A stretch of DNA of 64,000 bases from contig CAVWVJ010000001.1 in NCBI GenBank assembly GCA_963758505.1, positions 1,674,001 to 1,738,000 on the forward strand, written 5' to 3'. The notes beneath the pieces are model-generated. The model saw only the letters and a program-made list of their open reading frames with translations. It had not been told where the DNA came from and did no database searches. Of this stretch, positions 9,578 to 17,855 are shown in pieces (positions within the stretch are counted from its first letter, which is position 1; the number at the start of each line of letters is the position of its first letter). The translations under genes and the position numbers were made by a program. The stretch comes from Korobacter sp963758505 (GTDB lineage Bacteria; Acidobacteriota; Terriglobia; Terriglobales; Acidobacteriaceae).

Positions 9578-10864
9578 ATGAGCGAGCCCGCAGCCATCGT
9601 CGAACGCCCGCAACCCACCAAGCTCTACCGCTGGGTCGTCTTGATCTTCGTCAGCCTGGCGATGTTCGGCAACTACTACGTTTACGACGCGCTCAGCCCG
9701 GTCGCCGATCTCCTCAGCAAGCAGCTTGGCTTTACCGATTCGAACATCGGCCTGTTGCAGGGCATTTATAGCGTCCCCAATATCTTCACCGTGGTGATCG
9801 GCGGGATGGTCATCGACCGCATCGGGGTAAAGAAATCTACGTTCATCTTCGGGGTCCTCTGCTTTGTCGGATCGGTCATCACCGTCCTCAGCCCGCACCT
9901 GTGGCTGATGGCTACCGGACGCCTCGTCTTCGGCATGGGCGCCGAATCTCTGATCGTTTCCGTGACTACCCTGCTTGCGAAGTGGTTTCGCGGGAAAGAA
10001 CTCAGCTTTGCTTTCGGCGTGAACCTCACCATCGCCCGCCTCGGTTCGTTCGCAGCTTTGAATTCCCCGACCTGGGCAAGGGGCGCGTACGCCACCTGGC
10101 GCGGCCCGTTCCTGATCGGCGTGGGCGTCTGCACCCTCTGCGTCATTGGAGCTCTGGTGTATTGGGGCATGGAGAACTACGCGGAGAGCCATTATGAGCT
10201 GGGAAACGCCGCCAAGCCCGACAAGGTCGTCTTCAAAGACCTTTTCAACTTCGGCCTGTCGTACTGGTACATCGTCGGCCTGTGCATTCTCTTCTACTCC
10301 GGGATCTTCCCTTTCCAGACCTTCGCCGTGAAGTTCTTCATGGAAGCGCACGGCACCTCGCGCGAGCAGGGCGGCTTTCTTTCCAGCCTCCTGACACTCT
10401 TCGCCATGATCGCCACTCCGCTCTTCGGACTGCTGGTCGACAAGGTCGGCAAGCGAGCTCTCTTCATGATGTTCGGATCGCTCCTCCTAATTCCGGTTTA
10501 CCTGATCATGGCTTACACCCACGTGAACCTGCTCTTCCCCATGGCGATGATGGGCGTGGCATTCTCATTGATCCCTGCCGTCATGTGGCCCTCGGTCGCC
10601 TACATCGTGCCTGAGACTAAGCTCGGCACCGCCTATGGCGTGATGACGATGATCCAGAACATCGGGCTCGCGGGCTTCAACTTCCTCATCGGATGGGAGA
10701 ACGACTTTGCGGGGGCGAGCGCTACGAATCCCAACGGGTACCGGTTGGGCATGTGGACGTTCTCCATCATCGGCTTCCTCTCGATGCTTTTCGCCTTCCT
10801 GTTACATGCACGTGAGACTGGGCCGCACGGGCATGGACTGGAGACGATTACCGCCAAGGGGTGA
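9578..10864 (+). CDS. Major facilitator superfamily transporter
   Basis: A 428-residue integral membrane carrier with about twelve hydrophobic segments. The first is WVVLIFVSLAMFGNYYVYD. The cytoplasmic loop 2-3 has the MFS signature 'GGMVIDRIGVKKS' (G-x3-D-R-x-G-x-R/K-K), and loop 8-9 has 'GLLVDKVGKRALFM'. The layout resembles eukaryotic MFSD1-like and bacterial oxalate/sugar-phosphate carriers, but the substrate cannot be read from sequence. It stands alone between two hairpins (9370-9435) and the sigma-factor gene. The ATG at 9578 has GAGG 11 bases upstream. Confidence 0.85.
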   Translation: MSEPAAIVERPQPTKLYRWVVLIFVSLAMFGNYYVYDALSPVADLLSKQLGFTDSNIGLLQGIYSVPNIFTVVIGGMVIDRIGVKKSTFIFGVLCFVGSVITVLSPHLWLMATGRLVFGMGAESLIVSVTTLLAKWFRGKELSFAFGVNLTIARLGSFAALNSPTWARGAYATWRGPFLIGVGVCTLCVIGALVYWGMENYAESHYELGNAAKPDKVVFKDLFNFGLSYWYIVGLCILFYSGIFPFQTFAVKFFMEAHGTSREQGGFLSSLLTLFAMIATPLFGLLVDKVGKRALFMMFGSLLLIPVYLIMAYTHVNLLFPMAMMGVAFSLIPAVMWPSVAYIVPETKLGTAYGVMTMIQNIGLAGFNFLIGWENDFAGASATNPNGYRLGMWTFSIIGFLSMLFAFLLHARETGPHGHGLETITAKG

Positions 10865-11090
10865 GCACCAAAGCCAGCCTCCTTCCTCGCCATAGCTCGA
10901 ACTGGGGCGAAAACGCCGGTCAGGGCCATGGGAGCCACTTTCCGCAGGATTGGGAGGGTAGCGCAGTGTCTTAAGAGTTGCGGAAGAAGGTCCTCCATAC
11001 AACCAATTTGCAATTTTTACACTCTTTCCAAATGGCTCCCGGCCGAGGCTGCTGGCCAGAGGAGAGCGAACCAGACCTGAAGGTTGATCA

Positions 11091-11696
11091 TTGACGACAG
11101 CAAAGAAGATTCTTTCGACTGGGATTACCGAAGCTGAGGCGATAGAACGGGCGAAAAATGGCGATGCCGAATCGTTTGAGGCCCTCTACGGCCTGCATAA
11201 GCGCCGGGTGTATTCGCTCTGCCTGCGCATGACCGGCAATACAGCCGAAGCCGAGGATCTTACCCAGGAAGCCTTCCTGCAACTCTTCCGGAAGATCGCC
11301 ACTTTCCGGGGTGAGTCCGCTTTTTCGACCTGGTTACATCGTCTGGCTGTGAATGTGGTTCTAATGCATTTAAGGAAAAAGGGGCTCCCCGAGGTTTCGC
11401 TCGAGGAAAGTATGGAGCCCCAGCAGGAAGATGGGCCGAAAAAGGACATCGGCGCGCGCGACAACGTGCTGGCCGGTTCGATCGACCGGGTAAACCTGGG
11501 CCGTGCTATTGAAAGCTTGCCTCCGGGATACCGGATTATCTTCGTGCTGCACGACGTGGAAGGTTACGAGCACAACGAAATTGCCGAAATGATGGGCTGC
11601 TCAATCGGCAACAGCAAATCGCAGCTCCACAAAGCAAGAATGAAGTTACGCGACCTGCTCAAATCGAACAGAGCCGAAAAGGCCGCCAGGCGTTGA
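11091..11696 (+). CDS. ECF-type (RpoE-like) RNA polymerase sigma factor
   Basis: A 201-residue sigma-70 family protein that should direct RNA polymerase to stress-responsive promoters. Region 2 spans about residues 27-95 (YGLHKRRVYSLCLRM, EAEDLTQEAFLQLFRKI, FSTWLHRLAVN). Region 4 spans about 135-190 (LPPGYRIIFVLHDVEGYEHNEIAEMMGCS helix-turn-helix, then SQLHKARMKLRDLL). A charged linker of ~35 residues joins them. The start is TTG at 11091. A small zinc-binding anti-sigma gene follows directly, which fits the usual sigma/anti-sigma pairing. Confidence 0.92.
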   Translation: MTTAKKILSTGITEAEAIERAKNGDAESFEALYGLHKRRVYSLCLRMTGNTAEAEDLTQEAFLQLFRKIATFRGESAFSTWLHRLAVNVVLMHLRKKGLPEVSLEESMEPQQEDGPKKDIGARDNVLAGSIDRVNLGRAIESLPPGYRIIFVLHDVEGYEHNEIAEMMGCSIGNSKSQLHKARMKLRDLLKSNRAEKAARR

Positions 11697-11765
11697 GTGG
11701 GAGAAAGTTCACCAGCCATGGGCAAGCAAGGTACGGCAGCTGGTTATAAACGGGGAGAGGTTGTG

Positions 11766-12014
11766 ATGACGTGCGCCGAGTTCCAGAGAGTATTACCGGA
11801 GATCATTGATACCGGCGGTAGTGAGCAGGAGCAGGAGCACTTGCGCACCTGCCACATCTGTTCCGACCTGGTGCGGGATCTGAAATACATCGCCGAACAG
11901 GCAAAACTGCTGGTGGCGATGGAAGACCCGGATCCAAGGGTGTGGAACAACATTCAGCACTCGATTGACCACGAGGGACTCGCCAAGCCGCCCCAGGCCA
12001 AGCGTACTTTCTAG
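11766..12014 (+). CDS. Small soluble zinc-finger anti-sigma factor
   Basis: An 82-residue protein with the HxxxCxxC zinc-binding anti-sigma motif (H-L-R-T-C-H-I-C) of the ZAS family, which holds ECF sigma factors inactive. No membrane segment is present, so unlike RsiW/RseA it should be cytoplasmic and could respond to redox or metal stress by losing zinc. The chosen start is ATG 11766, with GGGGAGAGG five bases upstream; an open frame continues back to a GTG at 11697 directly after the sigma-factor stop. Co-transcribed with the ECF sigma gene. Confidence 0.8.
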   Translation: MTCAEFQRVLPEIIDTGGSEQEQEHLRTCHICSDLVRDLKYIAEQAKLLVAMEDPDPRVWNNIQHSIDHEGLAKPPQAKRTF

Positions 12015-12158
12015 GGTAAATTTCTGTCTTGCACTGCCGGAATCGCGGGCACCGCGTGTATTTTGGCCCGCACTTACGCGCCCGACCGCGTAGATCTCCT
12101 CAGGTGATCTCCTCACCGCTGCGTAGTTCGCTGCCGCAAATCCCTCTTCTCGCGATGC

Positions 12159-12164
12159 TAGAAT
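12159..12164 (+). promoter_or_regulatory. Possible -10 box (TAGAAT) upstream of aroK
   Basis: TAGAAT 55 bases before the preferred aroK start. It would give a transcript beginning near 12171, ahead of a short 11-codon reading frame. No clear -35 is seen. Confidence 0.35.
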
Positions 12165-12186
12165 TTCCCCAGAGCCCCAAACCTGA

Positions 12187-12222
12187 ATGAACTCATCTGC
12201 AGTCGAAAAGATTTGCCCGTGA
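12187..12222 (+). CDS. Possible 11-residue leader peptide overlapping aroK
   Basis: ATG 12187 opens an eleven-codon frame (MNSSAVEKICP) whose TGA overlaps the aroK GTG start as GTGA. Such an overlap is what translational coupling would need. There is no clear Shine-Dalgarno and no amino-acid bias that would suggest classic attenuation, so this may be chance. Confidence 0.25.
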   Translation: MNSSAVEKICP

Positions 12223-12782
12223 ACCCGTCGCAAGAACCAATCTCTACCAGCGCGAACTGGCTCTGCCTCACGGGATTTATGGGCTCGGGAAAATCAACTG
12301 TGGGCGCCGTCCTGGCGGAGTTGCTGGGTTACAGGTTTCTTGACCTCGATAGTGAAATCGAGAAACACGCAGGGCGCAGCATTCCTGAGATTTTTCAGGC
12401 CGAAGGCGAACCGCGCTTCCGGCAGATCGAGCGCGAGGTTCTCGAACAGATCGTTGGCTCGGGCGGCGAGCCTGCGGTGCTTGCCCTTGGCGGCGGTACG
12501 TTTATTCAGGCGGCGAACCGCGAACTACTCCTCGATCGTCACGCGATTACGGTTTATCTCGAAGCCGATTTCGACCTCCTGTTCTCGCGCTGTTGTAACG
12601 AAGATGGCGGGCGGCCGCTCATGCTCGATCCAGAGCGGTCTCGCAAGCTATTCGAGGAGCGTCAGCCCACTTACCGCCTGGCCAACGCCGTAATTCAAGT
12701 TGCAGGGCGAACCCCGCCGGAGATCGCCAGCGAGATCGCTTCAATCCTCGGGCGGCAGGCAAGGCCAGCCGTATCCGATTAG
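12219..12782 (+). CDS. aroK: Shikimate kinase
   Basis: Phosphorylates shikimate at O3, the fifth step of chorismate synthesis. Visible are the P-loop GFMGSGKST, the shikimate-binding 'FLDLDSEIEKHAGRSIPEIF' with the D-S-D type Asp pair, EPRFRQIEREVL, the ALGGGTF glycine motif, and the lid region with 'GGRPLM'. Length is 187 residues from GTG 12219, usual for the family. A TTG at 12213 is an alternative start. No other aro gene is adjacent; a secreted protein and then asd follow. Confidence 0.9.
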   Translation: MNPSQEPISTSANWLCLTGFMGSGKSTVGAVLAELLGYRFLDLDSEIEKHAGRSIPEIFQAEGEPRFRQIEREVLEQIVGSGGEPAVLALGGGTFIQAANRELLLDRHAITVYLEADFDLLFSRCCNEDGGRPLMLDPERSRKLFEERQPTYRLANAVIQVAGRTPPEIASEIASILGRQARPAVSD

Positions 12783-12839
12783 TGTCTTGGTAGCACAGCT
12801 CCGCTGCGCTACCGTATTGCAGTACTCGATGGAGGTTCT

Positions 12840-13580
12840 GTGCAGCCGCTGTTCCGCTCGATTCGTATCGCTGTTGTGCTCATCGCCAGTCTTTCCACGT
12901 TCCCCTTGTTTGCAGGTTCCAAGCCAAAAGAGACTGGCAAGATCGTCGACTCCGGCCAATTTGGAATCTTCGTCAGCGGCAACCGCGTAGGCACAGAAGC
13001 ATTCACGATCGAGCAGACATCTACCGGTAGTTCCACGCATTGCGATCTCACCATTGACCAGGGCGGAAGCAAGATCGAGCAACGCTCGGACATGCAACTG
13101 GCGGCCAATGGAGACCTTCTGCACTACGAGTGGAAAGAAATTACTCCGGGGAAGGCCTCGACGGTCGTCACGCCCGATGACAAATTCCTGATCGAGCATC
13201 TCTACAGTGGCGAAAAGGCCAAGCCCTTTGACCGGCCGCTGCTGCTTCCGGCGTCCACGGTTGTGCTCGACGACTTCTTCTTCACCCATCGCGAACTGCT
13301 GGCGTGGCGCTACATCGGGGCAAGCTGCAAGCCGGGCGACGCGCAGTGCAATATGCCCAAGACGAAGTTCGGCGGACTGGTCCCGCATACCGCAACCCCC
13401 GTCGTCATCAACATCGAATACAAGGGTCTGGAAAAGGTGAAGCTCAAGGGTAGCGAGGTCGAATTGCGCCGCTTCGACCTCGATGTCGATGGGATGCAAT
13501 GGGCTATGTGGATGGATGACAATTACAAAATTCAACGCATCCTCGTGCCGGAACAGAATACGGAAGTGTTGCGCGATTAG
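12840..13580 (+). CDS. Secreted protein of unknown function
   Basis: A 246-residue protein starting at GTG 12840, with GGAGG four bases upstream. The signal peptide ends near FPLFAGSK (about residue 26). The mature part is rich in beta-type segments: GQFGIFVSGNRVGTEAFTIE, then repeated strand patterns up to VDGMQWAMWMDD. It contains a likely disulphide pair in CKPGDAQC. The overall shape resembles periplasmic beta-sheet proteins such as DUF3108/DUF6134-like families, but I cannot name a family with confidence. It sits between aroK and asd on the same strand. Confidence 0.7.
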   Translation: MQPLFRSIRIAVVLIASLSTFPLFAGSKPKETGKIVDSGQFGIFVSGNRVGTEAFTIEQTSTGSSTHCDLTIDQGGSKIEQRSDMQLAANGDLLHYEWKEITPGKASTVVTPDDKFLIEHLYSGEKAKPFDRPLLLPASTVVLDDFFFTHRELLAWRYIGASCKPGDAQCNMPKTKFGGLVPHTATPVVINIEYKGLEKVKLKGSEVELRRFDLDVDGMQWAMWMDDNYKIQRILVPEQNTEVLRD

Positions 13581-13649
13581 GCAGGTCGCACCTCACCGAT
13601 CGCTTCGGTGTGTGCTATCCATGTCATTCTTCCCTGCTGCTCTGGATGT

Positions 13650-13655
13650 TACAAT
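13650..13655 (+). promoter_or_regulatory. Likely -10 box (TACAAT) for asd
   Basis: TACAAT ends 15 bases before the asd ATG at 13671, so the mRNA leader would be only about nine bases with no Shine-Dalgarno. The same TACAATC arrangement is found before the beta-lactamase gene at 23814. Confidence 0.4.
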
Positions 13656-13670
13656 CCAACCAAATTCATC

Positions 13671-14726
13671 ATGCAAGACAAGAAGATTCCCATCGGTATT
13701 TTGGGCGCGACCGGCATGGTCGGGCAGCGATTCATTCAACTGCTCGAAGGTCACCCCTGGTTCGAAATTGCGTGGCTCGCGGCATCGGAGCGATCGGAAG
13801 GCAAGAGCTACGCGGAAGCCGCGCGCTGGCGCATGAAGACCGCCTTGCCCGAGCGCATCGCGCAGATGCAGGTATCGCCTGCCGATCCGTCGGGCGCCCC
13901 GAAAGTAATATTTGCGGCTTTGGACTCCGCCCCGGCGAAAGAACTGGAACCGCTCTTCGCAAGCGCCGGCTGCGCAGTCGTCACCAATTCTTCTGCCTTC
14001 CGCATGTACCCGGATGTCCCGCTCGTCATTCCCGAGGTCAATCCCGAGCACATCGCGATCCTCGAACTCCAGAAGTGGCGCAAGCGCTCCGGCGGTTACA
14101 TCGTCACCAATCCCAACTGCTGTGCCATCGGCCTCGTCATGGCATTGGCGCCTCTGCATCAGCGGTTTCACATCGACAAAATTTTCGTCAGCACCATGCA
14201 GGCGGTAAGCGGCGCTGGATATCCCGGCGTGCCATCGCTCGATATTCTCGGCAATGTGATTCCCTTTATCAACGGCGAGGAACCGAAGCTGGAAGCGGAG
14301 ACCAAAAAGTTGCTCGGCACGCATGGTCCGGGCGGCATTACGGACGCGCCCTTCGCAATCACGGCACACTGCAACCGCGTCCCGGTGGAAGACGGGCACA
14401 CCGAGTGTGTTTCGTTGAGCTTCGCCAAGAAGACCACTGAGGCAGATATCCTGAACGCATGGCGGGAGTACATCGGAGTGCCACAACAACTCGCCCTTCC
14501 CTCCGCGCCGCCGCAGATGCTCGCATACGACGAACGCGCCGACCGTCCGCAGCCACGCTTCGATGTAAACGCCGGTGGCGGCATGACCGCAACCATCGGA
14601 CGCTTGCGTCCCTGCGGCCTGCTCGATTGGCGATTCGTCGTGCTTTCGCACAACACCATTCGCGGCGCCGCTGGTGCGGCGATCCTCAATGCGGAGTTGT
14701 TGAAGGCGAAGGGCTATCTGGCATGA
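13671..14726 (+). CDS. asd: Aspartate-semialdehyde dehydrogenase
   Basis: Reduces aspartyl phosphate to aspartate semialdehyde with NADPH, the branch compound for lysine/DAP, threonine and methionine. It has the N-terminal dinucleotide motif GILGATGMVGQRF, the active-site TNPNCCAIG with the nucleophilic Cys, and the SGAGYPG and HCNRVPV segments. The sequence belongs to the archaeal/fungal-like branch (LYS2/USG-1-distinct type, ~350 residues) rather than the E. coli branch. ATG 13671 is chosen over an upstream in-frame start at 13608, which has no family homology before GILGATG. First gene of asd-lysC-dapB-dapA. Confidence 0.93.
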   Translation: MQDKKIPIGILGATGMVGQRFIQLLEGHPWFEIAWLAASERSEGKSYAEAARWRMKTALPERIAQMQVSPADPSGAPKVIFAALDSAPAKELEPLFASAGCAVVTNSSAFRMYPDVPLVIPEVNPEHIAILELQKWRKRSGGYIVTNPNCCAIGLVMALAPLHQRFHIDKIFVSTMQAVSGAGYPGVPSLDILGNVIPFINGEEPKLEAETKKLLGTHGPGGITDAPFAITAHCNRVPVEDGHTECVSLSFAKKTTEADILNAWREYIGVPQQLALPSAPPQMLAYDERADRPQPRFDVNAGGGMTATIGRLRPCGLLDWRFVVLSHNTIRGAAGAAILNAELLKAKGYLA

Positions 14727-14775
14727 GCTCTCCGCCAGGCGCACCGCTTCCGCCCGTACCGAGGACGACGACGCG

Positions 14776-16146
14776 ATGATCGTGATGAAGTTCGGCGGCA
14801 CCTCCGTCGAGAGCGCCGAAGCGATTGATCGCGTTGCCACCATCGTTCGAGAGAGGCTGGACCGCCATCCCGTCGTGGTGGTCAGCGCAATGTCGAAGGC
14901 CACCGATCAACTCATCTCTATGGCATCGGCAGCCGGGTCAGGCGACAAGGAGAATTCCCTCGGCCTTTGCGACGCCCTGCGACAACGCCACGCCGCGGTG
15001 GCCGCGTCTCTCGTCACAGATTCTGGGGACGACGTGCACGCCAGCCTTGCCCGCGATTACGACACCCTTGAGAAGCTGCTGGAAGGTATCTGCGCCGTCG
15101 GCGAACTCACGCCGCGCACCCAGGACAACGTTGTCGCCTACGGCGAACGCATCAACAGCAAAGTTGTGGCAGCAGCCTTCGCGGCCCGCGGAATCCAGGC
15201 CATCCATGTCGATGCCCGCGATCTGATCGTTACCGACAACACCTTCGGCCGCGCCGTGCCCCAGACCCACGAAATCAATCGTCGCCTGGAAAAGACCCTA
15301 CGTCCTATTGTCGAGGCCGGAAAGGTTCCGGTCTTGGGTGGTTTCATCGGCAGCACACCTGAGGGCATTACGACGACCATCGGACGCGGCGGCTCCGATT
15401 TCTCCGCCTCGCTGGTCGGCGCCGGCCTGAACGCACAAGCGATCGAAATCTGGACCGACGTCGATGGCATGAAGACCACGGATCCCAATCTCTGTCCGGA
15501 CGCGCATCGCATCAAGATCATCAGCTTCGAAGAGGCAGCCGAACTGGCATACTTCGGAGCCAAGGTCCTCCACCCGGCCACGGTTCTGCCGGCCATCGAA
15601 AAGAACATTCCGGTCTATATCCTGAATTCGCGCAACCCCTCGAACGAAGGCACCAAGATCGTTTCGCGCGCGCCGCAAACCCGGCACCCGTTCAAGGCGA
15701 TCGCCGCCAAGAAGCGCATTACCGTGATCGACGTGGTGGCCGCGCGTATGCTGATGGCGCACGGCTTCTTGCGCCAGATCTTCGAAATCTTCGACCGACA
15801 CAAATGTGCCGTCGATGTCGTATCGACATCGGAGGTCAGCGTCTCGCTCACCGTCGACTCCAACGAACGCATCCCGGAAATCGCTGCTGACATGGAGAAC
15901 CTGGCCTTCGTAAAATACGCTGGCCGCAAAGCGATCGTTTGTCTCGTCGGCGAAAATATCCGCGAACGTCCCGGAATCGCGGCGCAGGTTTTCAGCGCAA
16001 TCTCCGACATCAATGTGCGGATGATTTCCCAGGGCGCCTCCGAGATCAACATCACCTTCGTGATTGACGAAGACGATGTTCCGGAAGCCGTACGGCGGCT
16101 GCACACACACTTTTTTACCGATCTCGATCCCGAGGTGTTCGATTGA
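14776..16146 (+). CDS. lysC: Aspartate kinase
   Basis: Phosphorylates aspartate, the committed step of the aspartate family. The kinase domain shows MKFGGTSVESAEAI, the catalytic region VAYGERINSKVVAAAF, TTIGRGGSDFSASL and the Asp-rich WTDVDGMKTTDP. The C-terminal ~150 residues form two ACT domains (VSTSEVSVSLTVDS; ISQGASEINITFVID), which bind the feedback amino acid, most likely lysine from operon context. Length 456 fits monofunctional class-I enzymes. It lies 49 bp after asd and overlaps dapB by four bases. Confidence 0.94.
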   Translation: MIVMKFGGTSVESAEAIDRVATIVRERLDRHPVVVVSAMSKATDQLISMASAAGSGDKENSLGLCDALRQRHAAVAASLVTDSGDDVHASLARDYDTLEKLLEGICAVGELTPRTQDNVVAYGERINSKVVAAAFAARGIQAIHVDARDLIVTDNTFGRAVPQTHEINRRLEKTLRPIVEAGKVPVLGGFIGSTPEGITTTIGRGGSDFSASLVGAGLNAQAIEIWTDVDGMKTTDPNLCPDAHRIKIISFEEAAELAYFGAKVLHPATVLPAIEKNIPVYILNSRNPSNEGTKIVSRAPQTRHPFKAIAAKKRITVIDVVAARMLMAHGFLRQIFEIFDRHKCAVDVVSTSEVSVSLTVDSNERIPEIAADMENLAFVKYAGRKAIVCLVGENIRERPGIAAQVFSAISDINVRMISQGASEINITFVIDEDDVPEAVRRLHTHFFTDLDPEVFD

Positions 16147-16823
16147 ACCTGCTGGTTCTGGGCTGCGGAAAAACCGGATCGCTGGTGAGCGATTACGCTC
16201 TCGAACGGCAGCACCAGGTGCGCAGCCTCGACGAATCGGAGAACCGTAACGGCAGCGCCCTCACGACGGCCGGCCTGAGTGGGATCGACGTGGTGATCGA
16301 CTTTACTACGCCGAGCGCCGTGATCAGGAACATGGAAGCATGCATCCGCGCCGGCAAGAACATGGTCGTCGGAACCACCGGATGGTATGGCGAACTGGAT
16401 CGCATTCGCGGCCTGGTGAAGGAGAGCGGTACGGGATTTGTGTACGCGCCAAACTTCTCTTTCGGCGTGAATCTGTTCTTCGAGATCGCACAGCTGGCAG
16501 CCGAAGCTTTGAAGCACGGCTACAGTGGATCCATCGAAGAGATTCATCACGTCCAAAAGAAGGACGCGCCGTCGGGAACGGCCCTCAAGCTTCAACAAAT
16601 CTTGCAGCAGAATGGCGGAAAAAAGCTGGGCATCGCCTCCATTCGCGAAGGCGATGCCTCGGGAACGCATACAATATCCCTCGAATCCGATTGCGATACT
16701 CTCACCTTGACCCATGAAGCCCGTTCGCGGCGCGGCTTTGCCGAGGGTGCCGTAAAGGCCGCCGAATGGCTGCAAAACAAAACCGGGTTCTACGAGTTCC
16801 GTGAGATTTTTCACGAGGTCTGA
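16143..16823 (+). CDS. dapB: 4-Hydroxy-tetrahydrodipicolinate reductase
   Basis: Reduces the DapA product with NAD(P)H in DAP/lysine synthesis. Starts with TTG at 16143, overlapping the lysC stop (TTGA). It has an N-terminal Rossmann motif LVLGCGKTGSLVSDY, the GTTGWYG turn, and the family signature EIHHVQKKDAPSGTALKL with the catalytic His pair and Lys. At 226 residues it is shorter than E. coli DapB (273), which is common for compact bacterial versions. DapA follows two bases later. Confidence 0.92.
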   Translation: MNLLVLGCGKTGSLVSDYALERQHQVRSLDESENRNGSALTTAGLSGIDVVIDFTTPSAVIRNMEACIRAGKNMVVGTTGWYGELDRIRGLVKESGTGFVYAPNFSFGVNLFFEIAQLAAEALKHGYSGSIEEIHHVQKKDAPSGTALKLQQILQQNGGKKLGIASIREGDASGTHTISLESDCDTLTLTHEARSRRGFAEGAVKAAEWLQNKTGFYEFREIFHEV

Positions 16824-16825
16824 CG

Positions 16826-17728
16826 ATGAAATTACGTGGCTGCGGCACCGCACTGGTAACGCCCTTCAAGCAGGACGGCAGCGTCGATCTGCGAGCCCAG
16901 CGCGCGCTCGTCGAATGGCAGATCGAGTCGGGCATCGACTTCCTGGTCCCCTGCGGCACCACGGGGGAAACGCCAACCCTCACCCATGACGAGTGGATCC
17001 AGGTCATCGAATCCACCATCGATGTCGCCAGCGGCCGCGTCCCCATCGTCGCCGGCGCCACCTCGAACAGCACTGCCGAAGCCGTGACCCGGGCAAAAGA
17101 AGTTGCGGCCATCCGCGGCGTGGATGCCATCCTGACTGCCTCACCTTATTACAACAAGCCCACGCAGGAGGGCCAATACCAGCACTTCAAAGCGATTGCC
17201 GAAGCCGTTGACAAGCCACTGGTCCTCTACAACGTGCCCGGCCGCACCGCCGCGAATATTGAAACCGCTACCCTGCTGCGGCTTGCCCAGATTCCGAACA
17301 TCGTCGCGGTGAAGGAAGCCAGCGGCAACATGGCGCAGATCATGGAGATCTGCCACCAGAAGCCGGAGGATTTCACCGTTCTCTCCGGCGACGATGCCTT
17401 GACGCTGCCCATTCTCGCTGTCGGCGGCGTTGGCCTGATCTCCGTGGCCTCAAACCAGGTTCCTAAAGAACTGTCTGCAATGGTTCGTGCCGCCCTGAAC
17501 AATGATTGGGCGACCGCTCGCGCCCTCCACGGACGCCTGCTGAACCTGATGAATGCCAACTTCCTCGAATCGAATCCGGGCCCTGTAAAGGCCGTTCTGG
17601 CGATGATGGGCCGCATTGAGGAGGTCTACCGGCTTCCCATGGTTCCCCTGCGTCCTGAGAACCGCGCCAAGCTCGAAAAGATCGCCGCCGAAGCCGGAGT
17701 GCTCAAGAACGCCACCGTCGCTCGCTGA
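16826..17728 (+). CDS. dapA: 4-Hydroxy-tetrahydrodipicolinate synthase
   Basis: Condenses pyruvate with aspartate semialdehyde by way of a Schiff base. It is a (beta/alpha)8 barrel of 300 residues with the substrate motif GTTGETPTL, the catalytic Tyr in YNVPGRTA, and the Schiff-base Lys in AVKEASGN. Start ATG 16826 follows dapB by two bases, so it is the last gene of the asd-lysC-dapB-dapA operon, which supplies both lysine and peptidoglycan DAP. A terminator follows at 17753. Confidence 0.96.
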   Translation: MKLRGCGTALVTPFKQDGSVDLRAQRALVEWQIESGIDFLVPCGTTGETPTLTHDEWIQVIESTIDVASGRVPIVAGATSNSTAEAVTRAKEVAAIRGVDAILTASPYYNKPTQEGQYQHFKAIAEAVDKPLVLYNVPGRTAANIETATLLRLAQIPNIVAVKEASGNMAQIMEICHQKPEDFTVLSGDDALTLPILAVGGVGLISVASNQVPKELSAMVRAALNNDWATARALHGRLLNLMNANFLESNPGPVKAVLAMMGRIEEVYRLPMVPLRPENRAKLEKIAAEAGVLKNATVAR

Positions 17729-17752
17729 TCAGAATTCATCCGAAGATGTTAC

Positions 17753-17779
17753 AAGCGGAGCCAGGAGGCTCCGCTTTCT
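17753..17779 (+). terminator. Terminator of the asd-lysC-dapBA operon
   Basis: Stem AAGCGGAGCC (17753-17762) / GGCTCCGCTT (17767-17776), loop AGGA, then TCTC. It lies 24 bases after dapA. Confidence 0.75.
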
Positions 17780-17785
17780 CATGCA

Positions 17786-17814
17786 AGAAAAATGCCCCTT
17801 TGGCTAAAAGGGGC
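17786..17814 (-). terminator. Terminator of the convergent sigma-like gene
   Basis: Stem GCCCCTTT (17794-17801) / AAAGGGGC (17807-17814). Read on the minus strand it is followed by ATTTTTCTT, so it terminates the gene at 17856-18377 and faces the dapA terminator. Confidence 0.65.
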
Positions 17815-17855
17815 AGGAAAAATGGAGAGAGTAATTTAAAGCAGAGAGATCGTTG

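Noticed and set aside
10865..11090. Possible structured RNA upstream of the ECF sigma gene
   Set aside because: GC-rich patches (GGTCAGGGCCATGGGAGCC) are present, but I could not build a consistent fold or match a known riboswitch.
13581..13670. Lysine riboswitch before asd-lysC-dapBA
   Set aside because: The gap before asd is under 100 bases with no L-box-like structure, and the putative -10 leaves almost no leader.
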